Made by a program: the position numbers and the translations under genes
The notes under the pieces: model-generated
Database searches by the model: none
What the model was told of the DNA's origin: nothing
The model's input: only the letters and a program-made list of their open reading frames with translations
Shown here: in pieces, positions 22,494 to 30,932 of the stretch
Layout: every line of letters begins with the position of its first letter
Position numbering within the stretch: position 1 is the stretch's first letter
From: Methylobacterium sp. J-070
GTDB taxonomy: Bacteria; Pseudomonadota; Alphaproteobacteria; Rhizobiales; Beijerinckiaceae
NCBI RefSeq assembly: GCF_022829385.1
Contig: NZ_JAKSXX010000017.1
Location: forward strand, 1 to 39,600
Direction: 5' to 3'
DNA: 39,600 nt

Positions 22494-23918
22494 TCAGTCG
22501 AGGGCGTAGCCCAGGAGCCCCTCGGCGGCCTGCCCCTCGCAGCCGCCGTCCACCGACACGAAGTGGTCGTGCCCGCCGGCGTTGCAGCGGTAGAGCGCGT
22601 GGCTGCCCGGATGCGCCGCCGCGTAGACGTAGCCGGTCTGCCCCAGGGGCGTGTGGCCCTCGCAGGTCGGGTCCCGGCTGAGGAAATGGTCGGTGCCGGC
22701 CACGCAGCTCATGAGCTTGGCGGTGCCGGGCCGGGGCAGCAGGAACAGCGAGCCGAGGGTCGACTCGACCGTGAAGTCCGGTGCCGTATAGCCCGTCGTG
22801 ACCCAGTGGCCGCCTGGCCCGACCGCCCGCTTCAGGGGGGCGCGGTCGGAGGCCGGATCCAGGGTCGCGGTGGCGATCCGCCACGTGCCGGGATACGGGT
22901 CGCCCCCCGAGAAGAACACCGTGATGGCGGGCAGGAACGGCGCGAGGCTGCCGCGGGGATCGCGCTGAAAGCCGGGGCTGTGGTTGAGATAGAAGCCGGT
23001 CACGTCCGCGTTCAGGGTGCCGACCGGGGTCCAGCGCGCCGGCGTGCCGCTGAGCAGGGTTTTGAGGGGCATCCGGAAGAGACCCATCTGGTAGGTCTCG
23101 CGGTCGGGGTTGCGGGCCGGGTCCTTGCAGGCGGTGCGCGCGCAGTCGCGGCCGGGCAAGCCGGTGATGACGTAGACCTCGCCCGACGCCGGATCGTAGC
23201 CGAAGTCGGAATTCGGGTTGATGGCCGTGCCGTCGGCGGCCAGGTTCGGCACCCGCACCGGGGCGTCGAAATGCACCCCGTCGGCCGTGCGCCGGACGTA
23301 GAGGTCGCCGAACCCGGCCACGCCCTGCGGCCCGGTCAGATCGGTGGTGAAGACCATGAGGCTCGACCGTCCGTCGAGGTTGATGCTCGCCGGCTGCCCC
23401 GCGCCGTAAGTGCCCTGGGCGACGACGGGGTTGAGCGGGGCGATCACCGGGGTCGGGTAGTCGACCCAGGTGACCTTGTCGTTGGAGAAGGCCAGCCCGG
23501 TCTGGTTGTTGTTCCCCGGCAGGTTGTCGGCGCCGGAATAGTACATCGCGTAGGCGTAGGGCCGGCCGTCGGCCGGGTTGGTGAAGCGGCCCTTGATCAC
23601 GCTCGGATCGCAGACGTACTGCCGGTTCCAGGTGCCGGGCGTCGGCTGGAACACGATCCGGGCCGGCGAGAATCCGGTCCGGGGGTCGTAGGCGCGGTGG
23701 TAGATGACGTCGGTCTTGCCCTGGCCGCACCACCAGATGTCGGTCGTCCCGTTCTCGGTGATCAGGCTCGGGGCATAGTTGTAGCCCTTGGGATTCGCCT
23801 CGTTGACGAAGAGGGCTTGCGCCTCCGGCCCCGTCCAGCCGGCCCGCGCCGGCCCCGCGCAGGCGAGCGCCGTGAGGAGGGATGCGAGGCGCAGTGCCGA
23901 TCGTCCGCGGGCCAGCAT
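22494..23918 (-). CDS. Secreted beta-propeller-like protein with C-terminal DHF repeats
   Basis: A 474-residue protein with a signal peptide (about 1-27, ending GPARAG). The main part (about 30-370) alternates short strands with motifs such as SLITENGTTDIWWCG, VCDPSVIKGRF, YAYAMYYSG and ITVFFSGGDPYPGTWRI. This is the style of five-bladed propellers of GH43/GH32-like glycosidases. The last 100 residues hold two repeats: GTDHFLSRDPTCEG with LGQTGYVY, then GHDHFVSVDGGCEG with LLGYAL. These resemble DUF5648-type lectin-like repeats. It may bind or cleave extracellular glycan; catalytic acids were not assigned. GTG at 23922-23924, five bases after GGAG, is an alternative start to ATG 23918. Confidence 0.7.
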   Translation of the reverse strand: MLARGRSALRLASLLTALACAGPARAGWTGPEAQALFVNEANPKGYNYAPSLITENGTTDIWWCGQGKTDVIYHRAYDPRTGFSPARIVFQPTPGTWNRQYVCDPSVIKGRFTNPADGRPYAYAMYYSGADNLPGNNNQTGLAFSNDKVTWVDYPTPVIAPLNPVVAQGTYGAGQPASINLDGRSSLMVFTTDLTGPQGVAGFGDLYVRRTADGVHFDAPVRVPNLAADGTAINPNSDFGYDPASGEVYVITGLPGRDCARTACKDPARNPDRETYQMGLFRMPLKTLLSGTPARWTPVGTLNADVTGFYLNHSPGFQRDPRGSLAPFLPAITVFFSGGDPYPGTWRIATATLDPASDRAPLKRAVGPGGHWVTTGYTAPDFTVESTLGSLFLLPRPGTAKLMSCVAGTDHFLSRDPTCEGHTPLGQTGYVYAAAHPGSHALYRCNAGGHDHFVSVDGGCEGQAAEGLLGYALD

Positions 23919-23965
23919 GGTCACATAATCTCCATCGAAGCGGGGCTGAACGGCTCCGCCAGAGC

Positions 23966-23992
23966 CCCTCTCCCCTCTGCGGGGGAGGGAGG
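23966..23992. repeat. Intergenic stem-loop, family copy 3
   Basis: 26 of 27 bases match copies 1 and 2; the one change is C to T at position 6 of the arm, which still allows a G-T pair. The loop CTCTGC is unchanged. A small hairpin (GGCG...CGCC) follows. It lies between the SAF-domain dehydrogenase and the propeller gene. Confidence 0.72.
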
Positions 23993-24027
23993 CGCGTGGG
24001 ACGCCGATACCGTCTTCCGGAGCCGGA

Positions 24028-25389
24028 TCAACCGGCCGCGCCACCCCATTCCGTCCGGAACAGATCCTCCATCGCGCGCCGGACGCGGATCGCCTCCTGG
24101 CCGTCGTCGAAGGTGACGTCGCTCCAGCGCACGGCCCGGCCGGCCGGCACGTCGTTTTTCAGGACCATGTTGTGGGCGAGCCCGATCGGCAGGGCGTCCT
24201 GCGCCAGGGAATCGGCCGCGGGGATCAGCTTGCCGTAGACGGTGAAGCCGCCCTCGCCGTCGAGCCGCTCCCCCGCCCGCAGGGCCCGCTTGGCGGTGGC
24301 CGCCACGTCGCCGCGCCAGTCGCCGGTCGCACCCGTCGCCTCCCCGCGGACCGCGATCGAGGCCACCGAGATCCCGAGCTCCAGGCCGATCAGGTGATAG
24401 GGCTTGTAGGTGGCGGCGAAGCGGCCGCTGTCGTCGGTCCTGAGGCCGTACTGGGCGAAGCAGTCGCGCACGTAAGGACTCGGCGCCTCGAACACCGCGT
24501 AGACGCCCCAGCGCAGGTCGCGGAACACCGGCCGGCCGTCCCGCTCCAGCGACGAGACCACCTCGACGGTGCCGCGCTCGGTGAGGCAGCCGCCGTCGGC
24601 CGCGGGGCGCAGGACGCTCGGCAGGTCGTCGACCCCGCAGGGCGGGAAGGCGAGGCCGTCGCGCGGGGGGGTGAGCCCGCAGGCATTGGCCACCGCGGCC
24701 ATCTCCAGCGCCGACTTGGTGCCGTCCAGGAAGGAGTTGAACATCTGCGGGTTGAAGTCGCCCCCCGCGACCTGGCTCTCGCTGAAGCCGTAATGGCCCC
24801 AGACCGTGTCGGGGGTGGAGGCATGGTAGGCCGGCAGGTACTTGGTGCCCTTGCCGGCGCAGATCACCGCGAGCCCGATGGTGCGCGCCCAGTCGACCAG
24901 CTCGGCGATGAGGGCCGGCTGGTCCCCCGAGGCCATGGAGTAGATCACCCCGGCCTCGGCGGCCTTGCGTGCCAGCAGCGGCCCGGCCAGCACGTCGGCC
25001 TCGACGTTGACCATCACGATGTGCTTGCCCGCCGCGAAGGCCTTGAGCGCGTGGCGGATGCCGGCCGCCGGGCTGCCGGTGGCGTCGATGACGATGTCCA
25101 CGAAGGGGCTCGCGATCATCGCGTCGGCATCCTCGGTGACGAAGGTGGTGCCGGCCTGCGCGGCCTCCTCCAGTCCCCGCGCCGCGAAGCGGGCGTCGTC
25201 CCAGCCGACCCGGCGCAGCGACGCGCGCGCCCGGTCGGGCGACAGGTCCGCCACGGCGGTCAGGTGGATGCCGGGGGTGCGCGGCGCCTGCGACAGGTAC
25301 ATGGAGCCGAACTTGCCGGCCCCGATCAGGCCGACCCGGACCGGCCGGCCCTCGCTGGCGCGCCGCTGCAGCTTGGCGAATAGGGACAT
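24028..25389 (-). CDS. NAD(P)-dependent oxidoreductase with C-terminal SAF domain
   Basis: A 453-residue protein. The N-terminal Rossmann domain has VGLIGAGKFGSMY (about 19-31) and the homoserine dehydrogenase/Gfo-Idh-like segments VADLSPDRA and DIVIDATGSPAAG. The middle has MVNVEADVLAGPLLARKA and a conserved YHASTPDTVWGHYG, and the C-terminal part (about 365-450) is SAF-like, with LPIGLAHNMVLKNDVPAG as the core. Proteins of this arrangement are annotated as SAF-domain or homoserine dehydrogenase-like enzymes, often in sugar-acid or polyol pathways. GGGAGGG precedes ATG 25387-25389. It lies 282 bases downstream of the LysR gene with no gene between them. Confidence 0.85.
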   Translation of the reverse strand: MSLFAKLQRRASEGRPVRVGLIGAGKFGSMYLSQAPRTPGIHLTAVADLSPDRARASLRRVGWDDARFAARGLEEAAQAGTTFVTEDADAMIASPFVDIVIDATGSPAAGIRHALKAFAAGKHIVMVNVEADVLAGPLLARKAAEAGVIYSMASGDQPALIAELVDWARTIGLAVICAGKGTKYLPAYHASTPDTVWGHYGFSESQVAGGDFNPQMFNSFLDGTKSALEMAAVANACGLTPPRDGLAFPPCGVDDLPSVLRPAADGGCLTERGTVEVVSSLERDGRPVFRDLRWGVYAVFEAPSPYVRDCFAQYGLRTDDSGRFAATYKPYHLIGLELGISVASIAVRGEATGATGDWRGDVAATAKRALRAGERLDGEGGFTVYGKLIPAADSLAQDALPIGLAHNMVLKNDVPAGRAVRWSDVTFDDGQEAIRVRRAMEDLFRTEWGGAAG

Positions 25390-25671
25390 GGTGGGCCCTC
25401 CCTGGGCGGTTCACGGCCGGTCGGGATCGGGACCCCGCCGCGCTCGCATTGTCGCGTCGCTCAGACCTACACCTAGCGGCGGCCCCGTCCACCGGAAGGC
25501 GCGAACGTTCACGCAAGGGACCGCAACGGCCTGGACGAGGCGCCCTGCGAAGGCTGCCTCCGCCATCCCGGGGGCCGCCGCGGGCGCGCCCGGGGACGAC
25601 GGCGCAGGGCACCGGCCCTGGTCGGAAACGATCCGGCTGGACGACACGCCCCCCCTCCGATGGCCCCCTCG

Positions 25672-26583
25672 TCAGGCCGACGTCTCCGGCCGGCCCGCCC
25701 GGCTGTCCGCCTCCACGTCCAGGAGCCAGCTGCGGAAGGCCCGGATCTTCTCCAGCGCCCCGTCCCGGTCGCGGTAGCAGATGAAGTGGAGGTCCCGGTA
25801 CAGGCTCGCGACCCGGCCGTGGCCGAGGCGCACGAGCTGCCCGGCGCCGAGTTCGCCGTCGGCGAACCGCAGGGTCTCCAGCGCGACCCCGAGCCCCTGG
25901 ACCGCCGCCGAGATCACGAGCGAGCCCCGGTCGAAGGCCGGGCCGCCCGGATCGGTCGGGATCGGCAGGCCGTTATGGGCGAACCAGTCCGGCCACCGCA
26001 CCGGGCTGAACGACGAGTCCAGCCGGGTGAAGCGCCCGACTCCCCCCGGTCCGACCGCCCGGGCGACCTCCGGGGTGCACAACGCCGCGATCTCCTCCGG
26101 CCCGAGGGATTCGACGGTCACGCCGGGCCCGCGCGGGGGCCGGCCGTAGGCGATCAGGACGTCGATCTCCTCGTGCCGCCCGAGATCCACCGGGTCGGCG
26201 CTGGTGGACAGGCGGATGGCGATGCCGGGATGCGCCTCCACGAAGGCCGGGAGTCGGGGGCCGAGCCACTTCGCCGCGAAGCTCGGCGTGCAGTGCACCG
26301 CGAGCGACGAGGGCGGCGGCGGCCCGAGTTCGGCACAGACCGCCTCGAGCGCGTCGAAGGCGTGCGTCAGCCCCGCGAGCAGGCGCTGGCCCTCGGCGGT
26401 GAGCGTCGCCTGGCGGTTCGCCCGCCGGAACAGGGGGCGCCCGAACCAGCGCTCCAGGGCCCGGATCTGGTGGCTCACCGCCGAGGGGGTGAGATGCAGC
26501 TCCGCGCTCGCCCGGGCGAAGCTGCCGAGACGGGCCGCCGCCTCGAAGGCCCGCAGGGCGGGGAAGCTCGGGATCCGGCGCAT
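25672..26583 (-). CDS. LysR-family transcriptional regulator, GcvA-like
   Basis: A 303-residue regulator. An N-terminal winged helix (about 5-64; FEAAARLGSFARASAELHL, then TPSAVSHQIRALE) matches the GcvA/AmpR branch of LysR. The effector domain runs from about 92 to 290 (SLAVHCTPSFAAKWLGPRL; DVLIAYG; GQLVRLGHG). It is divergent from the class II aldolase gene at 26798 and upstream, on its own strand, of the SAF-domain dehydrogenase. A perfect T-N11-A palindrome 11 bases before its start is a probable autoregulatory site. LysR proteins usually activate the divergent gene in response to a pathway metabolite. Confidence 0.92.
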   Translation of the reverse strand: MRRIPSFPALRAFEAAARLGSFARASAELHLTPSAVSHQIRALERWFGRPLFRRANRQATLTAEGQRLLAGLTHAFDALEAVCAELGPPPPSSLAVHCTPSFAAKWLGPRLPAFVEAHPGIAIRLSTSADPVDLGRHEEIDVLIAYGRPPRGPGVTVESLGPEEIAALCTPEVARAVGPGGVGRFTRLDSSFSPVRWPDWFAHNGLPIPTDPGGPAFDRGSLVISAAVQGLGVALETLRFADGELGAGQLVRLGHGRVASLYRDLHFICYRDRDGALEKIRAFRSWLLDVEADSRAGRPETSA

Positions 26584-26594
26584 GCGGCGATCCG

Positions 26595-26607
26595 TGAATA
26601 TGATTCA
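26595..26607. promoter_or_regulatory. LysR-type operator, TGAAT-ATG-ATTCA
   Basis: A perfect 13-base inverted repeat that fits the T-N11-A LysR motif exactly (T26595, A26607). It begins 12 bases from the first base of the LysR start codon, in an AT-rich patch (26595-26635) between divergent LysR and aldolase genes. Role inferred from motif and position. Confidence 0.55.
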
Positions 26608-26797
26608 TGAAAAAGGTGAAAAATCGTCGTTTGTCAACGCGGGTCGGCGGCACGATACTGCCGATCATGCCGCCGCGACGGCCATCAGGCCTGCGGGCCC
26701 GAGCCGCGACGCCGCGGGCCGGCCGCCGGCAACCGGGCGCGGTTCCGGCGACCGGTTCCCGCCACCCTCCGTTTCCGCCCGACGACAAGGACACGCC

Positions 26798-27661
26798 ATG
26801 CTGGACGACCATGCCGACGCCGCCGCGGCCGCCCTCGACCTGCCCGCCGACGATGCCGGCCGCAAGCGGACCTCGATCTACCAGCCCGAGCAGGCCGGCC
26901 TGATCTTCCCGGATATGCCGGACTTCGCCGACCACGCGGAGGCGCGGACGTACCGCAAGCAGCACCTCGTGGCCGCCTGCCGGGCCTTCGCGATGCACGG
27001 GTTCGACTACGGCTTCGCCGGGCACCTGACGATCCGGGATCCCGAGCGTCCGGAGCTGTACTGGACCAACCCGATGTGCGTGCACTTCTCGCAGGTGCGG
27101 ATGTCGAACCTGATCCTGGCCGACCATGCGGGGCGGGTGGTCGAGGGGCGCCACGCGATCAACCGGGCGGGTTTCGTCCTGCACGCCGCCGTGCATGACG
27201 AGCACCCCGACGTGATGGCGATGTGCCACGCCCACACGACCTACGGCACCGCGTGGTGCGCCACCGGCCGGCCGCTGGACATGATCAGCCAGGACGCGGC
27301 GGCCTTCTACAACAGCCACGCGGTGATCGGCGCCTCGGCGGGGGCGGTCGCGGTGGAGAAGGAGAGCGGCCTCTCGGTGGCCCAGCAGATCGGCCGCAAC
27401 CGCGGCGTGCTGCACCAGAACCACGGCCTGCTGACCTGCTCGCGCCACAGCATCGACGACGCGGCGTTCTGGTTCATCGCCCTGGAGCGCGCCTGCCAGC
27501 AGCAGCTCCTGGTCGAGGCCACCGGGATCAAGCCGCAGCTCCTGTCGGAGAAGACCGCCCGCTACAGCCGCGAGCATGTGGGCAGCGACTACATCGGCTG
27601 GCTGCACTTCCAGACGCTGTACAACCACATCGCCGAGACCCAGCCCGACATGTTCGCGTGA
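26798..27661 (+). CDS. Class II aldolase/adducin family protein
   Basis: A 287-residue protein. The class II aldolase fold is marked by FDYGFAGHLTIRDPE (about 69-83), WTNPMCVHF, MCHAHTTYG with candidate zinc ligands H144 and H146, and HQNHGLLT with H209 as third ligand. Members cleave or form carbon bonds in phospho-sugars, act as epimerases, or have lost catalysis. ATG 26798 is preceded by AAGGA. The gene is divergent from the LysR regulator, which probably controls it, and a strong hairpin follows its stop. The substrate is not predictable; the SAF-domain dehydrogenase on the far side of LysR may belong to the same pathway. Confidence 0.88.
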   Translation: MLDDHADAAAAALDLPADDAGRKRTSIYQPEQAGLIFPDMPDFADHAEARTYRKQHLVAACRAFAMHGFDYGFAGHLTIRDPERPELYWTNPMCVHFSQVRMSNLILADHAGRVVEGRHAINRAGFVLHAAVHDEHPDVMAMCHAHTTYGTAWCATGRPLDMISQDAAAFYNSHAVIGASAGAVAVEKESGLSVAQQIGRNRGVLHQNHGLLTCSRHSIDDAAFWFIALERACQQQLLVEATGIKPQLLSEKTARYSREHVGSDYIGWLHFQTLYNHIAETQPDMFA

Positions 27662-27668
27662 CGCCACG

Positions 27669-27714
27669 GGGCCGGCGGATGGGCCGGCGGATGGGCCGGC
27701 CGCCGGGCCGGCCC
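27669..27714 (+). terminator. 12-base tandem repeat and strong hairpin after the aldolase gene
   Basis: GGGCCGGCGGAT occurs twice in tandem (27669-27680, 27681-27692) and a third partial copy starts at 27693. GGGCCGGC (27693-27700), loop CGCCGG, GCCGGCCC (27707-27714) form a perfect eight-pair stem. There is no T-tract. It lies eight bases past the aldolase stop and may end or protect that transcript. The rest of 27715-28138 shows only the small frame at 27864. Confidence 0.35.
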
Positions 27715-27863
27715 CTGCCGGGCGGGCGCTCCGGGCCCGGGCGCCGGCTGTGACCGGGATACGACAGCCTCCGCGGATCGCCCCGGGGTGCCCCGAACCG
27801 CCCCTGTTCGGTCACGATTCGGGAGCGTTCCTCCAGGCGCCCCCCGTCGATCCGGCTTGCGTC

Positions 27864-27977
27864 ATGTTCGCGTTCCCGCACGCACTTCTTCACCGTCACC
27901 GCGAGGGGGCCGCCGTGCTCGTCTCGTCCGCGCTGTTCCTGGCCGGAGCCCTGCCGCTGTTCTGGGCGCTGGGCTGA
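27864..27977 (+). CDS. Possible 37-residue single-pass membrane peptide
   Basis: A short frame starting MFAFPHALLHRHREGAA, then a 19-residue hydrophobic segment LVSSALFLAGALPLFWALG at the C-terminus. The composition is more protein-like than other small frames nearby, but no ribosome-binding site precedes the ATG. It lies between the aldolase and the tRNA gene. Function unknown. Confidence 0.25.
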   Translation: MFAFPHALLHRHREGAAVLVSSALFLAGALPLFWALG

Positions 27978-28138
27978 GCCCCGGCACGCCGTCGCCAGGC
28001 GGCGCCGGGCGCGTCGACGGCCGAAGCCGCAATCCGGATTCGGGCGGGTTCGGCTGGGCGCAGCCCGTGGCAAGACGCGTCTGGCGGCGATCGGACCGCG
28101 ACGCGATCCGCTCCATCGCCCCCGGGCGGGCGGCGGGC

Positions 28139-28215
28139 TGGCGACCCCGGTTGGGCTCGAACCAACGACCTGCCGCTTAGAAGGCGGCTGCTCTATCCAG
28201 CTGAGCTACGGAGTC
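28139..28215 (-). tRNA. tRNA-Arg (anticodon UCU)
   Basis: A full cloverleaf is readable on the minus strand. The acceptor GACTCCG/CGGGGTC has one G-T pair. The D arm is GCTC/GAGC, and the anticodon arm is GCCGC-CTTCTAA-GCGGC with TCT in the loop. The T arm is GTTGG-TTCGAGC-CCAAC. The discriminator base is G and CCA is encoded. It decodes AGA arginine codons, which are rare in such GC-rich genomes. Confidence 0.97.
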
Positions 28216-28422
28216 GGGAGGCCAGGCGGCCCCAGAAGCCACGGGTCCGTCCGAGGGTCAAGCGCGTCGCCCGAACCGCCCCGGAGGCCGGGCGGCCTCC
28301 GGCGGTTGCGCTCCGGTCCGACCGGGGTTGCGCGGGCCGGGGGATCCGGACAGGCCGGGGCACGGTTCATGCCGGGGCGCCGCGCCCGCGTCTGGAGACC
28401 GAGGTTGCCTGCGCCCAGTCCC

Positions 28423-30582
28423 ATGGAATCCCCGACCGATCCCGCCCGGCGCCGGTTCGCGGCCGGGCGGGGCAGCCTCAGCCGCCCCGGCGCGGACCTG
28501 CGGCGCCTGCCCACAGGCCTCGATCTGCGCGGGGTGCGGCTCGTGGAGGGCGTGCGCGCCGCCTTCGCCTTCGGCGTCGTCATCCTGATCAACATCTGGG
28601 TGCAGTGGCCGCCCCTGCTCACCATGGCGCTCGCCGCCAACCTCGCCTGCTTCTGCGACAATGGCGGGCCGATGCGGACGCGGCTGCGCGTCCTCACGGC
28701 CTTCTCGATCCTGGGCGGACTGCTCTGGGCCGGGCTCGGCCTGCTGCAGCCCCACGGGCTCCTCGTGGTCGTCCCGGCCGCCTGCGCGCTGATCTTCGCC
28801 TGCTCGTATGCCCGGGTCTGGAGCGTGCAGGCGCAGGCGGCCGGCAACGTGCTGGTGGTCGTGCTGTGCATCGCCCTCGACCGGCCGCTGACCCTGGCGC
28901 AGGCCGCCACCACCGTGGCGATGTTCGCGGCGGGCGGCCTGTGGGCGACGTTCCTGGCGCTCGTGATCTGGCGGCTGCATCCCTACCGGCCCGCCCACCG
29001 GGCGGTGGCGGAGGTCTGGCGCGGCCTCGCGCGGCTCTGCGGCGACCTCGAGCGCCTCGTCGCCCTGCCGGAACCCGACGCGGAGGCCTTCGACGGCCAC
29101 GCCCGGGACCACCGGCGGGGCGTGCGGGCCAGCATCGAGACCGCCCGGACGATGATCCTCGACCTCGCCCGCTCCCGGGAGCGGGTCTCGGACCGCACCG
29201 GCCAGGCCCTGCTGCGCCTGGAGAGCGCCGAGCAGATCTTTTCCGCCCTGATCGCGGTCGGCGAACTGATCGACAGCCGGCCCGGACCGGAGCGCCGGGC
29301 GCTGGCCAAGCTGTTCCTGCGGCGGCTGCGGCCGCTCCTGGTGACCATCGCCCGGGCGATCCGCGACGATGCCAGCCTCGACCTCGCCCGCCTGGAACAC
29401 TCCATCACCCGGGCCGCGGAGGGCCTGTCGGCGGACCCGACCCTGGCGGCCCTCGCCGGGCGGATCGTCGGGCGGGTGCGCATCGGCGCCAAGCTCTCGA
29501 CCCCGGAGGGCTACCGGCCGGGGGGCACGCTCACGGAGGGCGGCAGCCTGGACCGGTGGACCCGCTATGTCGGGCCCCTGCGGCAGAACTTCACCCTGGC
29601 CTCGCCGAACCTGCGCCACGCCCTGCGGGCGAGCGCGGTCGCGGCGCCGGCGCTCGCCGCCACCCTGACCTACGCGGGCGCCTTCACCCACTGGCTGGTG
29701 ATGACCGTGGTGCTCACCATGCAGCCCTTCTACGCGGCGACGTGGCAGCGGGCCCTGGAGCGGATCGGCGGCACCGTGCTGGGCGGCCTCGTGGGCGCGG
29801 GGCTCGCCTACTACGCCACCACGCCCCTCGCGGAGGCCGGGCTGATCCTGGTGCTCAGCATCGTCGGCTTCGCGGCGCGCCAGATCTCCTACGGCTTCTT
29901 CGTCGCCTGCCTGACGCCCCTCGTGGTGCTGCTGGTCGAGCTCCTGGAGCCCGGCCACAGTTCCTGGGAGATCGTCGCCATGCGGGCGGGCTTCACCGTG
30001 CTGGGCGGGCTGATCGCGGTGGCGAGCTGCCTGGTGCTCTGGCCGATCTGGGAGCCCGATCAGGTCCGCCAGGAACTGCGCCGGGCGCTCAAGGCCCATG
30101 CCGGCTTCGCGGAGGCGGTCCTGCTCGCCCCGGCCGGGGAAGCCCGCGAGGCCGCGATCCTGGCCCGGACCCGCGCCGCCGGCCTCGGCCTCAACGACCT
30201 GGAGGCCGCCCTGTCGCGCGCGCTGCAGCAGCCCCGGGCCGGCCGCCATCCGGAGGTGGAATCCGCCCTCGTGGCCGACGCGACCCTGCGCCGGATCAGC
30301 GCCCGGCTCACCGTGCTGCGGCATGCCCCCGAGGCCGTGGATCCGGAGGCGGAGGTGTGGCGGGCCTGGATCGCCGCCACCCTGGCGGCGCTCGGGGCGG
30401 ACCGGCCCCTGCCGGCGCGGCCCGACCTCGACCGGAGGCCGTCGCTCGTCCGGCTCGTGAGCCAGGTCGATCTCCTGGTCGGGACCCTGCGCCCGGGGGA
30501 GATCCGGGCGCCGCTGCCCACCGGCCATGCGGACGCGGATCCGGACGGCATCGTGCCCGGGCCATCCGTCCGGACGCCCTGA
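28423..30582 (+). CDS. FUSC-family membrane protein (aromatic acid exporter-like)
   Basis: A 719-residue protein with two membrane blocks separated by a long soluble region. The first block (about 35-180; VRAAFAFGVVILINIWVQWP) has five or six helices. The central cytoplasmic part (about 185-400) is rich in Arg, Leu and Glu. The second block (about 410-540; TLTYAGAFTHWLVMTVVLTM, then RIGGTVLGGLVGAGLAYYAT) carries the FUSC signature. A soluble C-terminus ends the protein. The family includes AaeB and YccS and is thought to export aromatic acids or to respond to envelope stress. No AaeA-type partner is adjacent. ATG 28423 is chosen; ATG 28369 in frame would add 18 mostly basic residues. Confidence 0.85.
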   Translation: MESPTDPARRRFAAGRGSLSRPGADLRRLPTGLDLRGVRLVEGVRAAFAFGVVILINIWVQWPPLLTMALAANLACFCDNGGPMRTRLRVLTAFSILGGLLWAGLGLLQPHGLLVVVPAACALIFACSYARVWSVQAQAAGNVLVVVLCIALDRPLTLAQAATTVAMFAAGGLWATFLALVIWRLHPYRPAHRAVAEVWRGLARLCGDLERLVALPEPDAEAFDGHARDHRRGVRASIETARTMILDLARSRERVSDRTGQALLRLESAEQIFSALIAVGELIDSRPGPERRALAKLFLRRLRPLLVTIARAIRDDASLDLARLEHSITRAAEGLSADPTLAALAGRIVGRVRIGAKLSTPEGYRPGGTLTEGGSLDRWTRYVGPLRQNFTLASPNLRHALRASAVAAPALAATLTYAGAFTHWLVMTVVLTMQPFYAATWQRALERIGGTVLGGLVGAGLAYYATTPLAEAGLILVLSIVGFAARQISYGFFVACLTPLVVLLVELLEPGHSSWEIVAMRAGFTVLGGLIAVASCLVLWPIWEPDQVRQELRRALKAHAGFAEAVLLAPAGEAREAAILARTRAAGLGLNDLEAALSRALQQPRAGRHPEVESALVADATLRRISARLTVLRHAPEAVDPEAEVWRAWIAATLAALGADRPLPARPDLDRRPSLVRLVSQVDLLVGTLRPGEIRAPLPTGHADADPDGIVPGPSVRTP

Positions 30583-30658
30583 GGCTCCGGCGGCGCGATC
30601 GGGCCGGTCTCGGAGGCGATGCGGGGCCCGCGGGATCGTCCGTGGACCCCGGCCCTCG

Positions 30659-30889
30659 TCAGAACCGCGGCAGGGCGTTGGCCGGGCCGCCGGCATGGGG
30701 GCCGCTGTAGCGATAGGCGGGGGCCCGCTCGGCGCGGACGGTGTCCTGCCGCAGCAGGGCGCCGTTGCCGACCCAGCCTGAATAGGCCGAGGCCGGGTAG
30801 GGCGAATGCTTCGAATCCAGACCCTGCGCGAGGGCGGGCGTCGCGGCGGCGGCGACGAGGGCGGCGGCGGCGAGCATGCGGATGGTCAT
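30659..30889 (-). CDS. Small secreted protein (76 aa)
   Basis: A signal peptide (residues 1-22, ending ALAQ) precedes a 54-residue mature part rich in Gly, Ala, Ser, Tyr and Pro, with no cysteines. No family was recognised. GGAG lies six bases before the ATG at 30887-30889, a good ribosome-binding site. A perfect 19-base inverted repeat lies 24 bases upstream of the start and may regulate it. It is convergent with the FUSC gene. Confidence 0.65.
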   Translation of the reverse strand: MTIRMLAAAALVAAAATPALAQGLDSKHSPYPASAYSGWVGNGALLRQDTVRAERAPAYRYSGPHAGGPANALPRF

Positions 30890-30913
30890 GAGGATCTCCT
30901 ATACGTCTTCGTC

Positions 30914-30932
30914 TGACTTCAACGGGAAGTCA
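30914..30932. promoter_or_regulatory. Perfect 19-base inverted repeat upstream of the small secreted protein
   Basis: TGACTTC (30914-30920), AACGG, GAAGTCA (30926-30932). Seven perfect pairs with a five-base centre, close to the start codon on the minus strand. It could be an operator or a 5'-leader hairpin. The rest of the gap up to pth (31231) shows no gene. Confidence 0.4.

Noticed and set aside
28306..28422. FUSC gene starting at 28306
   Set aside because: The leading stretch is basic and non-conserved and lies close to the tRNA; 28423 fits the protein better, though this is not certain.
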